Assembly: GCF_008107645.1 (NCBI RefSeq)
Contig: NZ_SDGY01000001.1
Coordinates: 1,087,630-1,151,629 of the forward strand
Source: Leuconostoc litchii
Lineage (GTDB): Bacteria; Bacillota; Bacilli; Lactobacillales; Lactobacillaceae
Length of the DNA: 64,000 nucleotides
Direction: 5' to 3'
Every line of letters starts with the position of its first letter. Position 1 is the first letter of the stretch. Positions 16,976-25,842 of this stretch are shown piece by piece. The position numbers were made by a program, and so were the translations under genes. Below the pieces are notes generated by a model that searched no databases, had not been told where the DNA came from, and worked only from the letters and a program-made list of their open reading frames with translations.

Positions 16976-18229
16976 CTAGGCACGACCTAACATTTTCTTC
17001 AATAAACGATAAAACTTATACTTAATCGGATTAACTGGCATCATAAAATTACCAACTAATTGTCGTGCATGACCTTCAAAAGTAGTTTTAAATCCTAATA
17101 CACCATCGCTACCATCAAATTTACCTGCGATACCGTAGAAGTTATAGCGCTTTAATCCTTGTTTTACTGCTTCATTAATCATAACATCTTGAATTTGATA
17201 TGGTCCGTAATAATCCATATATTCTTCATACGTCCCAGAGTACAAGTAATTCATTTCTTGAGGCTGTTGAAGAAATAGTGCGCCAGCAACAACAACAGTT
17301 GCTTTGCCAGCATCCTTTTTTTGCTGTGCTGCCTTTAAAATGCGCTTGTTATGTTGTTTCTTTTGATCAGCAAATTCAGCATATTGTCTTTTAAACTTAT
17401 CGTTTGCTGGATATTTCTCAATCTTCTGATTAATTTTGGCTAATTTTTCGTCAAGTTGCGCTATTTTTTCAGTTTCTTCATTAATGTACTTATCAAAATT
17501 GAGTTCTGCAAAAATAAAAGTTGCATTATCCCCATATACATCATAAACTGTTTGATAAAAATTCAAATTTTTGTCTTTATAATGTAGACGATTGGCAGTC
17601 TTTTGAGTCAGTTCTTTGAATTCTGGTAAATCTTTTCGAGATAGCTGACGTAATTGAATACCAAATTGTGCATTTTTCTTAAGATAATATTGTGCTTTTT
17701 TGTTATAGGAAGCTCGCACGGATTTTTCATCAGTTAGTTCTGACAAGTCCTTGATATATTCCCATTCTGGAGACCCAGCCGTGGTGAATCCGTCCACAAA
17801 CGGTAGATGGGTGAATCCAAGCGATTTCATTTCTTCAATAAAGGAAGTATTTTCTTCCCCTATAGTTTCACCATGATTATTGGTAATCTTTAAAGTAACA
17901 TTAGGACGAATTTCGATATAAAGTCCTTTGTTTTCACGTGAAAATTTAACAAAATTAGACATGAAAAAAGCTAATAACTCATGATTATTAAAATCCAACA
18001 TTGGCCCACGGTCAATAGAAAAAATATATCCTAGATGTACTTTTTCACGCATAACCAATGCTGCTGCAACAACTTTGTTGTCGGCCTTTACACCTAGTAA
18101 CCATATTTTATAGCCTCTTTTTTGTAACAATTCGGCTTGTTCACTAGATTGCAAAAAAGTCCCTACAGAACTATTTTTTTCAAAATTAGTGTATTCTTCT
18201 TTTGTTAATTCAGTAAATTTGTACAACAT
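16976..18229 (-). CDS. FemABX/MurM-type peptidoglycan bridge aminoacyltransferase
   Basis: A 417-residue protein of two GNAT-like subdomains with a helical, lysine/glutamate-rich coiled-coil insertion (about residues 235-300), the FemA/FemX layout. It transfers an amino acid from aminoacyl-tRNA to lysine of the lipid II stem peptide. Recognisable are DRGPMLDF, ASYNKKAQYYLKKNAQFGIQLR and the C-terminal NFYGIAGKFDGSDGVLGFKTTFEG. Which residue it adds is not readable. AGAGG precedes ATG 18229. A parS-like sequence lies inside the gene at 17930-17945. Confidence 0.9.
   Translation of the reverse strand: MLYKFTELTKEEYTNFEKNSSVGTFLQSSEQAELLQKRGYKIWLLGVKADNKVVAAALVMREKVHLGYIFSIDRGPMLDFNNHELLAFFMSNFVKFSRENKGLYIEIRPNVTLKITNNHGETIGEENTSFIEEMKSLGFTHLPFVDGFTTAGSPEWEYIKDLSELTDEKSVRASYNKKAQYYLKKNAQFGIQLRQLSRKDLPEFKELTQKTANRLHYKDKNLNFYQTVYDVYGDNATFIFAELNFDKYINEETEKIAQLDEKLAKINQKIEKYPANDKFKRQYAEFADQKKQHNKRILKAAQQKKDAGKATVVVAGALFLQQPQEMNYLYSGTYEEYMDYYGPYQIQDVMINEAVKQGLKRYNFYGIAGKFDGSDGVLGFKTTFEGHARQLVGNFMMPVNPIKYKFYRLLKKMLGRA
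17930..17945. promoter_or_regulatory. parS-like palindrome
   Basis: GTTTTCACGTGAAAAT, a perfect palindrome in its core, matches the parS consensus TGTTTCACGTGAAACA at 12 of 16 positions, including the central 12 bp. It lies inside the Fem gene about 17 kb from parAB. Four outer mismatches make it weak. Confidence 0.3.
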
Positions 18230-18266
18230 TTTTTATACCTCTGCACTCTACTATACATGAGAACAC

Positions 18267-18299
18267 AAAAAAAGTGGATAGTAACTATCCACTTTTTTT
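18267..18299 (-). terminator. Terminator of the first LysM-CAP gene
   Basis: A perfect inverted repeat with AAAGTGGATAG facing CTATCCACTTT and T/A runs on both ends, seven bases after the stop codon. Confidence 0.88.
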
Positions 18300-18305
18300 G
18301 TGTTA

Positions 18306-19448
18306 TTAATGAGCGTCGATAACAATCCAACCGTCATAATAACCAACGCCAGCTTCAGTGAAACTAGAGTTAACAATAAATTCAGTGTGTCCACCATTAA
18401 CCATACCAGTTTCATAGTACCAAGCATTAATTACTGTTGCACCAGCGGCAAATCCATTAGCAACAACTTCAGGAGTTGATGATGATTCATGCAAACCAAA
18501 CCAATTAGAAGATGTAGCAAGAGCTTGTGCACGACTTTGAGCCTGTGACGTCAATGATGCTGAAATTTTAATGGCTGGCAAGCCAAGCGTAGCGCGCTTT
18601 TCATTCCATGCATTAATTGTGGCGTCTGCTGTAGTTGATGAAGTAGCTGACGAACTATTATTTGTGCTGTTGTTTGTTGAACTAGTAGCAGTGTTATTAG
18701 TATCGTTATTGTTAGTATTAGTAGTATTAGTTGATGATTGTGTTGTAGTTGAACTCTGTGTTGTTGAACTTGAAGTGTTTGAAGTTGTTGAAGTTGTTGT
18801 TGTTGACAACTTCAATGTTTGTCCTACAGTAATTACATTAGCATTCGAAATACCGTTAGCAGAAACTAAGTTTGCTACTGTTGTACCATTTGCTGCTGCA
18901 ATCTTGTTTAATGTATCTCCTGATTTAACAGTATATGTACCATTTGTGGCAGATGCTGTATCATTTGATGTTGTTTCTGTAGTTGTGGTTGAAGACTGTG
19001 TAGTTGAAGAAGTTGACGTAGATGCTGACAACTTTAATGTTTGTCCTACAGTAATCAAATTAGCATTCGAAATACCGTTAGCAGAAACTAAGTTTGCTAC
19101 TGTTGTGCCATTTGCTGCTGCAATCTTATTCAACGTATCCCCTGCTTGGACAGTATAAGAACCGTTAGAAGATGAAGAAGTTGTAGTTGAACTTTGTGTT
19201 GTTGAACTTTGTGTAGTAGCTGTTGAAGCTGTAGTTTGTAATTGTTGTCCAACAAAAATCAAATTAGCATTTGAAATATTGTTGGCCTTAACCAAGGCAT
19301 CAACAGTTGTACCGTTCGCTGCTGCAATTCTGTAAAGTGTGTCACCAGATTTAACTGAAACAGTGTTAGCAGAAACTTGAGCAGCACCCGCAACAGCAAA
19401 TGCTCCTGCAGCTGTAACGACAGATTTGGCAATAGTAGATTTTTTCAT
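18306..19448 (-). CDS. Secreted protein with three LysM domains and a CAP domain
   Basis: A 380-residue exported protein. A Sec signal peptide (cleavage expected after about residue 27, AQVSA) is followed by LysM domains at about 29-71, 97-139 and 170-213, each with SGDTL or AGDTL and NxxxNANLI-type ends, a Ser/Thr/Asn-rich linker (215-270), and a C-terminal CAP (SCP/PR1, YkwD-like) domain with LHESSSTPEVVANG and GGHTEFIV. LysM anchors it to peptidoglycan; the role of bacterial CAP domains is uncertain. LysM 2 and 3 are near-identical in DNA. AGGAG precedes ATG 19448. Confidence 0.9.
   Translation of the reverse strand: MKKSTIAKSVVTAAGAFAVAGAAQVSANTVSVKSGDTLYRIAAANGTTVDALVKANNISNANLIFVGQQLQTTASTATTQSSTTQSSTTTSSSSNGSYTVQAGDTLNKIAAANGTTVANLVSANGISNANLITVGQTLKLSASTSTSSTTQSSTTTTETTSNDTASATNGTYTVKSGDTLNKIAAANGTTVANLVSANGISNANVITVGQTLKLSTTTTSTTSNTSSSTTQSSTTTQSSTNTTNTNNNDTNNTATSSTNNSTNNSSSATSSTTADATINAWNEKRATLGLPAIKISASLTSQAQSRAQALATSSNWFGLHESSSTPEVVANGFAAGATVINAWYYETGMVNGGHTEFIVNSSFTEAGVGYYDGWIVIDAH
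18805..18935 (-). repeat. LysM-encoding direct repeat, copy 1
   Basis: 131 bp encoding LysM 3 of the CAP protein, nearly identical to 19027-19157 (I count roughly 15 differences by eye). The offset of 222 bp is a multiple of three, so recombination between copies would keep the frame and change LysM number. Confidence 0.75.
19027..19157 (-). repeat. LysM-encoding direct repeat, copy 2
   Basis: Partner of 18805-18935, encoding LysM 2 of the same protein. Confidence 0.75.
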
Positions 19449-19631
19449 AATAGTAAACTCCTAGTAGGGACTCATATTCAATAATAAATGTTAATTTTTT
19501 CCGTCTTCTCGACAATTCTTAGTATAACAATTAGCTATGTCATTGATATTTTTTGTACTTTGCACTTTGTTATCAATATATCAAGAAAATATCTTTTGTA
19601 ACAAAACAAACAAATAAATGACATTTTTGTA

Positions 19632-19988
19632 TCAAAATATAGATCCAGCAATGCAAGGGTACCAACTTTTTGATATTTTTTGAATTTTGGCTACGTGTTC
19701 ACTGTTATGGATTGCAATAAATTGATTACCACCTACGTAAATACCTACTTCGTATGGTGCATTTTGCGTTCCCCAAAATAGTAAATCACCTGGTGTCGCT
19801 TGTAAAACACCCAAAAGATGATGCATTTGCTTAATCAACTGTGCAGGTGATGTTTCCCAGTGTTTATTGCCATCAGATAATGGTATGCGCGCATCCATTA
19901 ATTGTTGCGCAACAAAACGACCACTGTTGTGGTCGTTAAATTTTTTATCAATATTGCTCAATGCTAATTTTAAATAATCGTTTTGCAT
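19632..19988 (-). CDS. Degenerate NlpC/P60-like protein
   Basis: A 118-residue protein without signal peptide. The segment PGDLLFWGTQNAPYEVGIYVGGNQFIAI has the pattern of NlpC/P60 domains (GDLVFF...HVGIYVG...IHA). The catalytic histidine position is E in EVGIY, and the catalytic cysteine motif DCSGF appears as HNSGRF, so both key residues are gone. It is probably inactive, perhaps a binding module or an immunity/partner protein. It starts one base after the stop of the LysM-EF-hand-CAP gene (TAA-C-ATG), so the two are coupled. Confidence 0.65.
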   Translation of the reverse strand: MQNDYLKLALSNIDKKFNDHNSGRFVAQQLMDARIPLSDGNKHWETSPAQLIKQMHHLLGVLQATPGDLLFWGTQNAPYEVGIYVGGNQFIAIHNSEHVAKIQKISKSWYPCIAGSIF

Positions 19989-19989
19989 G

Positions 19990-21276
19990 TTATTGTGCGT
20001 TAATTACAATCCATCCATTATAGTATCCAACACCAGCTTGTGTAAAGTTTGGATTAATAATGAACGCAGTATGTCCACCATTCACCATACCTGTTTCATA
20101 ATACCAGGCATTAATTACTGAAGCACCTGCGCCAAATCCATTGGCAACAACTTCAGCAGTACCTGAAGACATATGTGTACTGAACCAGTTTGAAGAAGTG
20201 CCGATTGCTTGTGCGCGGCTCTGTGCTTGTGCTGTTAAAGAAGCTGAAACTGTAACTGGTGATAAACCTAGTTCAGCACGCTTAGCGTTCCAAGCATTAA
20301 TTGTCGCATCAGCCGTGGTACTACCAGTTGATACATTTGTCGTAGTAGCAGTAGTAGTAGTATTCGTACTTGCTGTTTGTGTAGAAGAAGACGCTGTGTT
20401 TGTCGATGTTGCGCCACCATTAGCCTTATAAGCATTGTACTCAGCCATTGTCATATAACCATCGTTATTCGTATCAGCGCTAGCAATATATGAAACATTT
20501 TCTGTTGCAGTTGTTGATGAATCAGCTGTTGATGAGGAATTAGTTGCTGAGCTTGTTGAACCCCCGTTGGCTTTGTAGGCATCGTACTCAGCCATTGTCA
20601 TGTAGCCATCTTTGTTTGTATCAGCATCAGCAATATATGAAATATTTTCTGTTACTGATGATGTTGCAGCTGTTGAGGTGTTTGTTGATGATGAATCCTC
20701 AGTTACGGAAGTTGAACCGCCATTGGCTACATATGTGTTATATTCATCTAATGTCATAAAACCATTGTTGTCTGTATCAGCGCCAGCAATATACTTTAAA
20801 TTGCTAGTGTCTACAGAAGAAGACTGCGCTGCCGTTACAGTTGTAGCTTCAGAACTTGTTTCTTGTTGTGTAGCTGCTGTCTTCAACGAAAGTTCTTGTC
20901 CTGTCAAAACAAGATTTGTATTTGATAAGTTATTTAATGATGACAATACTGATACATCTACACCAGTTTTTTCAGCAATTTTTGATAATGTATCACCTGA
21001 TTGCACTGTATATGATGAACCATCTGCTGATAAACCAGAAACTTCTTGTGTTGCGTTAATTTCTAATGATGAACCAGCTAAAATCAAATCTTTATTGCTG
21101 ATACCATTAGCTTTAGCCAAATCATCCACAGTAGTGTTATTTGCTGCTGCTATCTTTGATAACGTATCGCCTGATTGTACTTCAACTGTGTCAGCAGAAG
21201 CTGCAGCATGACCACCTACAAATGCGGCAGCACCTGCGGCAGTAGTTAACAAAGTCTTCTTAAAAAATTTACCCAT
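19990..21276 (-). CDS. Secreted LysM x2, EF-hand x3, CAP-domain protein
   Basis: A 428-residue exported protein. The signal peptide ends near residue 29 (ASA). LysM domains are at about 30-74 and 88-132. Three calcium-loop repeats of canonical 12-residue EF-hand form follow at 167-178, 219-230 and 268-279 (for example DTNKDGYMTMAE: acidic or Asn at positions 1, 3, 5, Gly 6, Glu 12), each ending with the same Y-A-Y-K-A-N-G-G tail. A CAP domain occupies about 320-428 and is close in sequence to the CAP domain of the upstream paralogue. It is likely wall-bound and calcium-binding. AGGAG precedes ATG 21276. Confidence 0.9.
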   Translation of the reverse strand: MGKFFKKTLLTTAAGAAAFVGGHAAASADTVEVQSGDTLSKIAAANNTTVDDLAKANGISNKDLILAGSSLEINATQEVSGLSADGSSYTVQSGDTLSKIAEKTGVDVSVLSSLNNLSNTNLVLTGQELSLKTAATQQETSSEATTVTAAQSSSVDTSNLKYIAGADTDNNGFMTLDEYNTYVANGGSTSVTEDSSSTNTSTAATSSVTENISYIADADTNKDGYMTMAEYDAYKANGGSTSSATNSSSTADSSTTATENVSYIASADTNNDGYMTMAEYNAYKANGGATSTNTASSSTQTASTNTTTTATTTNVSTGSTTADATINAWNAKRAELGLSPVTVSASLTAQAQSRAQAIGTSSNWFSTHMSSGTAEVVANGFGAGASVINAWYYETGMVNGGHTAFIINPNFTQAGVGYYNGWIVINAQ

Positions 21277-21329
21277 ATTCTTATATAACTCCTGAATGAA
21301 ATTAAATTCGCTTTTAATAATTAAGTTTT

Positions 21330-21351
21330 AGATTTGTATTTAAACAAATCT
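21330..21351 (-). promoter_or_regulatory. 5'-UTR hairpin of the LysM-EF-hand-CAP mRNA
   Basis: AGATTTGT and ACAAATCT form a perfect 8-bp stem with a 6-nt loop, about 55 bp before the start codon. It is not followed by T and may stabilise the mRNA. Confidence 0.4.
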
Positions 21352-21403
21352 TAATAACATTAATCAGTATATCTGTTCGTTGTAACGTATGTATTGTGTC
21401 ACT

Positions 21404-21433
21404 ATATCAATAATGTAACAATATTACTGATAT
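21404..21433. promoter_or_regulatory. 30-bp imperfect palindrome, possible operator
   Basis: Two 11-bp arms (ATATCAATAAT and ATTACTGATAT, one mismatch) separated by 8 bp, in the promoter region of the LysM-EF-hand-CAP gene. No regulator is identified. Confidence 0.4.
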
Positions 21434-21444
21434 ATTTCAAACAA

Positions 21445-21473
21445 TAAAAAACGTTGAGATATCAACGTTTTTT
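21445..21473 (-). terminator. Strong terminator between fabH2 and the LysM-EF-hand-CAP gene
   Basis: AAAAAACGTTGA and TCAACGTTTTTT form a 12-bp stem with a 4-nt loop. It would stop read-through from fabH2, about 120 bp after that gene. Confidence 0.85.
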
Positions 21474-21559
21474 CAGTGTATTATTTACTTATTTAGATGA
21501 TAAATTCAAATAAAAATGCTCAATTCATAGCAATTATTTTTATTTTTCGGCATTTCTAT

Positions 21560-21590
21560 AATATTAAGCACCGTTAAACGTCTTAATATT
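21560..21590 (-). terminator. Inverted repeat just after fabH2, possible terminator
   Basis: AATATTAAG and CTTAATATT (9 bp) around a 13-nt loop. Low GC and no T run make it a weak terminator; a stronger one follows at 21445-21473. Confidence 0.35.
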
Positions 21591-21594
21591 TTCT

Positions 21595-22563
21595 TTAGAA
21601 TTCCAAAAGCACACTACCATAAGTGAATCCTGCACCAAAACCGGTTAGTAATACTTTTTTTCCGTTTAAATCAACAGATTTTCTTAATTCATCTAAGCCA
21701 ATAGCAATTCCAGCTGATGATGTATTTCCATTCTTAGTAACATTTGTTGAAAATTTTTCTATTGGTTCACCAAGATCATTCGCAATATATTCTATCAAAC
21801 GTAGATTTGCTTGATGTGGAATGTAGTAATCAATACTACCTGTTGTTAGTCCTTGCTCTTCCAAAAATTCGCGAATATGTTGTGGAATTGAGGTTGTTAC
21901 CTCGTTAAATACACTACGCCCTTGTTGGGAAAAAGCATCAATTTTTGGATAGTTATCCACAGATAATTCTTTTAGTGGTTCGATTCTTCCTGAATGAACA
22001 ACGTCAGCATTGCCAATTGTATGCATTTTTTCAGCCTTAACAATTCCTTCATCAGTCGCTGTCATAACAATTGCACCTGCACCGTCACCAAAAAAAACCG
22101 TACTCGTTCGATCTTTAAAATCCATCATCTTAGAATTAACTTCAGATGCTATAACCAAGGCATTTTTATACTGACCTGATTTAATGAACTTATCTGCTGT
22201 ACTTAATCCAAAAACAAAACCTGCACAAGCAGTCATAATATCATAAGCCCAAGCCTTTTTAGCTTGTAGATTGCGCTGTACTAAAGCAGCGGTTGATGGT
22301 GCTAATCCATCAGGGGTAAATGTTGTTACAATAATCAAATCAATATCTTCTGCTTTGATATTGGCCTGATGTAATGCTAGTTCAGCAGCAGATGTTGCTA
22401 AATCACTCGTATTTTCACCTTGCAAGGATATGTGTCGTGTTTTGATACCAGTATGAACTTGAATCCATTCATCACTGGTATCTATGATATCTGCTAAATC
22501 ATCATTAGTCACGATGTCTCTAGGCACATAATGCGCACTTGCTAGTATTTTACTTCCGGACAT
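21595..22563 (-). CDS. fabH: 3-oxoacyl-ACP synthase III, second copy (FabH2)
   Basis: A 322-residue KAS III with the complete triad C113 (TACAGF), H250 (PHQANLRLI) and N280 (KNGNTSSAG). KAS III condenses an acyl-CoA primer with malonyl-ACP. It stands alone, outside the fatty-acid operon, which has its own fabH at 38144-39115. The two share overall layout but differ clearly, so they may prefer different primers. I see no FabT-like box upstream. AAGGAG precedes ATG 22563. Confidence 0.92.
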   Translation of the reverse strand: MSGSKILASAHYVPRDIVTNDDLADIIDTSDEWIQVHTGIKTRHISLQGENTSDLATSAAELALHQANIKAEDIDLIIVTTFTPDGLAPSTAALVQRNLQAKKAWAYDIMTACAGFVFGLSTADKFIKSGQYKNALVIASEVNSKMMDFKDRTSTVFFGDGAGAIVMTATDEGIVKAEKMHTIGNADVVHSGRIEPLKELSVDNYPKIDAFSQQGRSVFNEVTTSIPQHIREFLEEQGLTTGSIDYYIPHQANLRLIEYIANDLGEPIEKFSTNVTKNGNTSSAGIAIGLDELRKSVDLNGKKVLLTGFGAGFTYGSVLLEF

Positions 22564-22699
22564 TGTAACTCTCCTTCAAAAATTGCATACAGCCATATAT
22601 TACACGCTATTTTATACTCTAACTATTGTATCGAATTATAAAAAAAAGTCCACTACTTAACTCTTAACATACTAGCGTAATTTATTTTAACATAACAAG

Positions 22700-22725
22700 A
22701 AAATCACCCCTAATGGAGTGATTTT
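22700..22725 (-). terminator. Terminator of valS
   Basis: AAAATCACUCC pairs with GGGGUGAUUUU on the minus strand (11 bp, one U-G), loop AUUA, followed by T-rich sequence; directly after valS. Confidence 0.82.
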
Positions 22726-22735
22726 AAACTGATTA

Positions 22736-25417
22736 TTAGTTAGCTTTTAAAGTTTCTAATCGTTCTTCTGTTGCAGTAAGTTTGGCTTGCCAGTCGGCTA
22801 ACTTTTCTTTTTCTGCCTTAACAACAGCTTCAGGAGCTCCAGAAACAAATTTGTCATTTCCTAGTTTTCCTTCAGCTCGTTTTACTTCTCCAGCAAACTT
22901 TTTCACTTCAGCTTGCAGACGTGTAATTTCTTCATCGATATCAATCAATTCAGCCAATGGCACATAAATTTCTGCGCCGGAAATTACTTGTGACATCGCC
23001 AAATCAGGAGCTTGCACATCATCATTAATTGTTAACGTTTTAGGGTGAGCAAAGCGGTTGATATAATCAGCATTTGTTTCAAAAATTCTCTTCAATCCCT
23101 CGTCCGCTGTTTGAATCAGCAAATCAATAGGAGTCGACATAGGGGCGTTTGCTTCTGCTCTAATATTACGAACAGCTACAATTAAATCTTGCAATGATTT
23201 GAAAGCTTTTTCTGCTTCAAGATTGTTTAATTCCTCATGTACTACCGGATATTTTACAATAGCAAAATCAGCATTTTTGCTACCTTGAGCCGGCATTTCT
23301 TGCCAAATAGCTTCAGTAACGAACGGCATAATTGGTTGCAATAAACGTAATGTTTGATCCAACACATAGGCCAAAGTTTGTTGCACTGGTGCCTTGTCAT
23401 TATCACCATTCAATGTTTCCTTGGTCATTTCGATATACCAATCGGCAAAATCAGACCAAATAAAGTTGTACAACTCACGTCCTGCTTCACCAAATTCAAA
23501 TTTGTCAAAATTACGTGTTACATTCTCAACCACTGTATTCAAGCGTGACAAAATCCATTGGTCGGCCAATGTTAATTGACTCATATCTGGTAACGTAGAT
23601 GGTGTATCTTCATCCAAATTCATAATAACATAACGTGACGCATTCCAAATTTTGTTAATAAAGTTCCAAGCCGAATCCATCTTTTCGTAAGTAAATCGTA
23701 AATCTTGTCCCGGAGTTGATCCCGTTACTAGGAACCAACGTAATGCATCAGCACCATATTTTTCAATAACATCCATCGGGTCAACGCCATTACCCAATGA
23801 TTTTGACATTTTACGCCCTTCACCATCGCGAATTAAACCATGAATCAAGACATTTTTAAAAGGTCGTTGTCCAGTAAATTCTTTCCCCTGGAACATCATC
23901 CGTGCTACCCAGAAGAAAATGATATCATAACCAGTTACTAATGTATTTGTTGGATAATAACGGGCAAAGTCACCATCTAGCTTTTCTGGCCAACCCATGG
24001 TTGAAAATGGCCATAAGGCAGATGAGAACCATGTGTCCAAAACATCTGGATCACGTTCCCAACCGTCACCTGCTGGTGCTTCCGTACCAACATAAAGTTC
24101 TTCTTGATCTGTTCCTTTATTTTTGTACCAAGCAGGAATTTGATGACCCCACCACAATTGACGTGAAATAACCCAGTCACGAATATTTTCCATCCAACGT
24201 GAAAATGTATCTTCAAAACGTGCTGGTACAAATTCAACCTTTTCATCGTCATTCTTTTGCATGTCTAAAATTTGTTCAGCCAATGGCTCCATTTTAACAA
24301 ACCATTGTGTTGATAGACGTGATTCAACTTGGACACCTGTACGTTCTGAATGACCAACAGAATGAACAATTGGGTCTACTTTTAGCATGTAATCGCCAGC
24401 TTCAAGGTCAGCGGCAATTGCTTTACGAGCCTCGAAACGATCCATGCCATTGTATTTACCAGCAAATTCATTTAAATGACCGTCTTCAGTCATCGTATTA
24501 ATGCGTTCCAAATCGTGACGATTACCCACTTGGAAATCATTAGGATCATGGGCTGGTGTGATTTTCACCATACCAGTTCCAAAGTCTTTTTCTACATACT
24601 CGTCCGCAATAATTGGAATTTCACGACCAACTAATGGTACCAAAACCTTTTTCCCTATTAAATCTTTGTACCGTTCATCGCTAGGATGGACAGCAACAGC
24701 GACATCCCCAAACATTGTTTCTGGACGAGTTGTTGCAATTTCAATGTAGTCTTTCCCGTCAAATGTTGTTCCATCTGTAAATGGATACTTAACGTGATAA
24801 AAGGCGCCTGCATCATCTTGATAAATAACTTCAATGTCAGATAAGGCAGTTCTTGCCTGTGGGTCCCAGTTAATGATATATTCCCCACGGTAAATTAATC
24901 CTTTATTGTATAGATCAATAAATACCTTATTGACAGCCTTATTCAAACCTTCATCAAGCGTAAAACGTTCGCGGTCAAAGTCAAGTGACAGTCCCATCTT
25001 ACCCCATTGCTGCTTGATGGTAGTAGCATACTCATTTTTCCAGTCCCATACTTGTTCAACAAACTTTTCACGACCTAAATCATAACGTGAAATACCTTCA
25101 CCACGTAATCTTTGTTCAACTTTTGCCTGCGTTGCAATACCAGCATGATCCATGCCTGGTAGCCATAAGGTATCGAAACCTTGCATACGTTTTTGGCGGA
25201 TAATCATGTCTTGTAATGTTGTATCCCACGCATGACCTAAGTGAAGTTTCCCTGTAACATTAGGTGGTGGAATAACTATAGAATAAGGCTCTGGCTCATT
25301 GCCTTGAATTTCTTTGTTTGATTCTGGTGCAAATAATTTTTTACTTTGCCAGTTATCATAACGACCAGCTTCAACAGAAGTTGGATCATATTTTGTTGAC
25401 ATGTCAATATCACGCAT
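22736..25417 (-). CDS. valS: Valyl-tRNA synthetase
   Basis: An 893-residue class I synthetase charging tRNA-Val. HLGH is at residues 59-62, KMSKS near residue 530, the editing domain lies between, and the C-terminus has the coiled-coil arm (about 830-893, [24 protein letters not shown]). I chose ATG 25417, seven bases after AAGGAA, rather than the in-frame GTG at 25447, which lies inside the T-box terminator. It is regulated by the T-box leader immediately upstream. Confidence 0.96.
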   Translation of the reverse strand: MRDIDMSTKYDPTSVEAGRYDNWQSKKLFAPESNKEIQGNEPEPYSIVIPPPNVTGKLHLGHAWDTTLQDMIIRQKRMQGFDTLWLPGMDHAGIATQAKVEQRLRGEGISRYDLGREKFVEQVWDWKNEYATTIKQQWGKMGLSLDFDRERFTLDEGLNKAVNKVFIDLYNKGLIYRGEYIINWDPQARTALSDIEVIYQDDAGAFYHVKYPFTDGTTFDGKDYIEIATTRPETMFGDVAVAVHPSDERYKDLIGKKVLVPLVGREIPIIADEYVEKDFGTGMVKITPAHDPNDFQVGNRHDLERINTMTEDGHLNEFAGKYNGMDRFEARKAIAADLEAGDYMLKVDPIVHSVGHSERTGVQVESRLSTQWFVKMEPLAEQILDMQKNDDEKVEFVPARFEDTFSRWMENIRDWVISRQLWWGHQIPAWYKNKGTDQEELYVGTEAPAGDGWERDPDVLDTWFSSALWPFSTMGWPEKLDGDFARYYPTNTLVTGYDIIFFWVARMMFQGKEFTGQRPFKNVLIHGLIRDGEGRKMSKSLGNGVDPMDVIEKYGADALRWFLVTGSTPGQDLRFTYEKMDSAWNFINKIWNASRYVIMNLDEDTPSTLPDMSQLTLADQWILSRLNTVVENVTRNFDKFEFGEAGRELYNFIWSDFADWYIEMTKETLNGDNDKAPVQQTLAYVLDQTLRLLQPIMPFVTEAIWQEMPAQGSKNADFAIVKYPVVHEELNNLEAEKAFKSLQDLIVAVRNIRAEANAPMSTPIDLLIQTADEGLKRIFETNADYINRFAHPKTLTINDDVQAPDLAMSQVISGAEIYVPLAELIDIDEEITRLQAEVKKFAGEVKRAEGKLGNDKFVSGAPEAVVKAEKEKLADWQAKLTATEERLETLKAN

Positions 25418-25449
25418 GGTTAATTCCTTTCTTTTAGGCGGTAACACGA

Positions 25450-25650
25450 AAAAATCGTCCTAATCTCAAAACCATAGAGATTAGGACGATTTTCACCGTG
25501 GTACCACCTAATTTGTCGCTTCAAAGCGACCGCTTTATTTTATTTACAATTATAATTCAAAGCCTTAGCAACCTTGGGCATTAACACGATTGATTTTCAC
25601 TAAACATCAACTCTCTAAACGTGCGCTTGCTTAATCCTCTAAGAATATTT
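25450..25650 (-). promoter_or_regulatory. T-box leader of valS
   Basis: The T-box sequence AGGTGGTACCACG is at 25497-25509. It is followed by a long attenuator hairpin (15-bp stem, 25452-25493) with a T run. Upstream are the stem I features AGAGAGTTGATG and GTGAAAATCAA. Uncharged tRNA-Val should stabilise the antiterminator and raise valS expression. The valine specifier codon is probably a GUN in stem I, but I could not place it with certainty. Confidence 0.9.
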
Positions 25651-25652
25651 TA

Positions 25653-25681
25653 ATACTACCGTAAATTCACTTGTACGTCAA
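25653..25681 (-). promoter_or_regulatory. Promoter of the valS T-box transcript
   Basis: TTGACG (25676-25681), 17-bp spacer and TAGTAT (25653-25658) on the minus strand, giving a start near 25646. Confidence 0.75.
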
Positions 25682-25797
25682 GCAGCACTATCTATATACC
25701 AATTCAGAGCGACAATAATTGCATATTTTTTGTCATCTGCTTATGATTAATATATTACTCATACACGTAACAATGAATCCAATTACATAGACAAATA

Positions 25798-25824
25798 ATT
25801 TGACATAAGATTAAGTTGTCAAAT
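25798..25824. promoter_or_regulatory. Inverted repeat just upstream of the permease gene
   Basis: ATTTGACA and TGTCAAAT, a perfect 8-bp inverted repeat with an 11-bp spacer, about 20 bp before the probable ATG. It may be an operator or an mRNA hairpin. The stretch 25682-25797 shows nothing else I can support. Confidence 0.4.
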
Positions 25825-25842
25825 GGAAAGTATCTTTTTTAT

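Larger units (their letters stand above)
21277..21594. other. 318-bp intergenic region upstream of the LysM-EF-hand-CAP gene
   Basis: It holds, from the gene outward, a leader hairpin (21330-21351), a large imperfect palindrome (21404-21433), a strong terminator (21445-21473) and an inverted repeat next to the fabH-like gene (21560-21590). No coding sequence is supported. Confidence 0.7.

Noticed and set aside
18571-19158. Long plus-strand open frame (195 codons)
   Set aside because: Antisense to the low-complexity Ser/Thr LysM-CAP gene; valine-rich product is the expected artefact of the repeats.
20612-21211. Long plus-strand open frame (199 codons)
   Set aside because: Antisense to the LysM-EF-hand-CAP gene with the same artefactual composition; no ribosome site.
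21953-21961. TTATCCACA, a perfect DnaA box
   Set aside because: Single copy inside a conserved fabH coding region; no cluster or AT-rich unwinding element, so not an origin.
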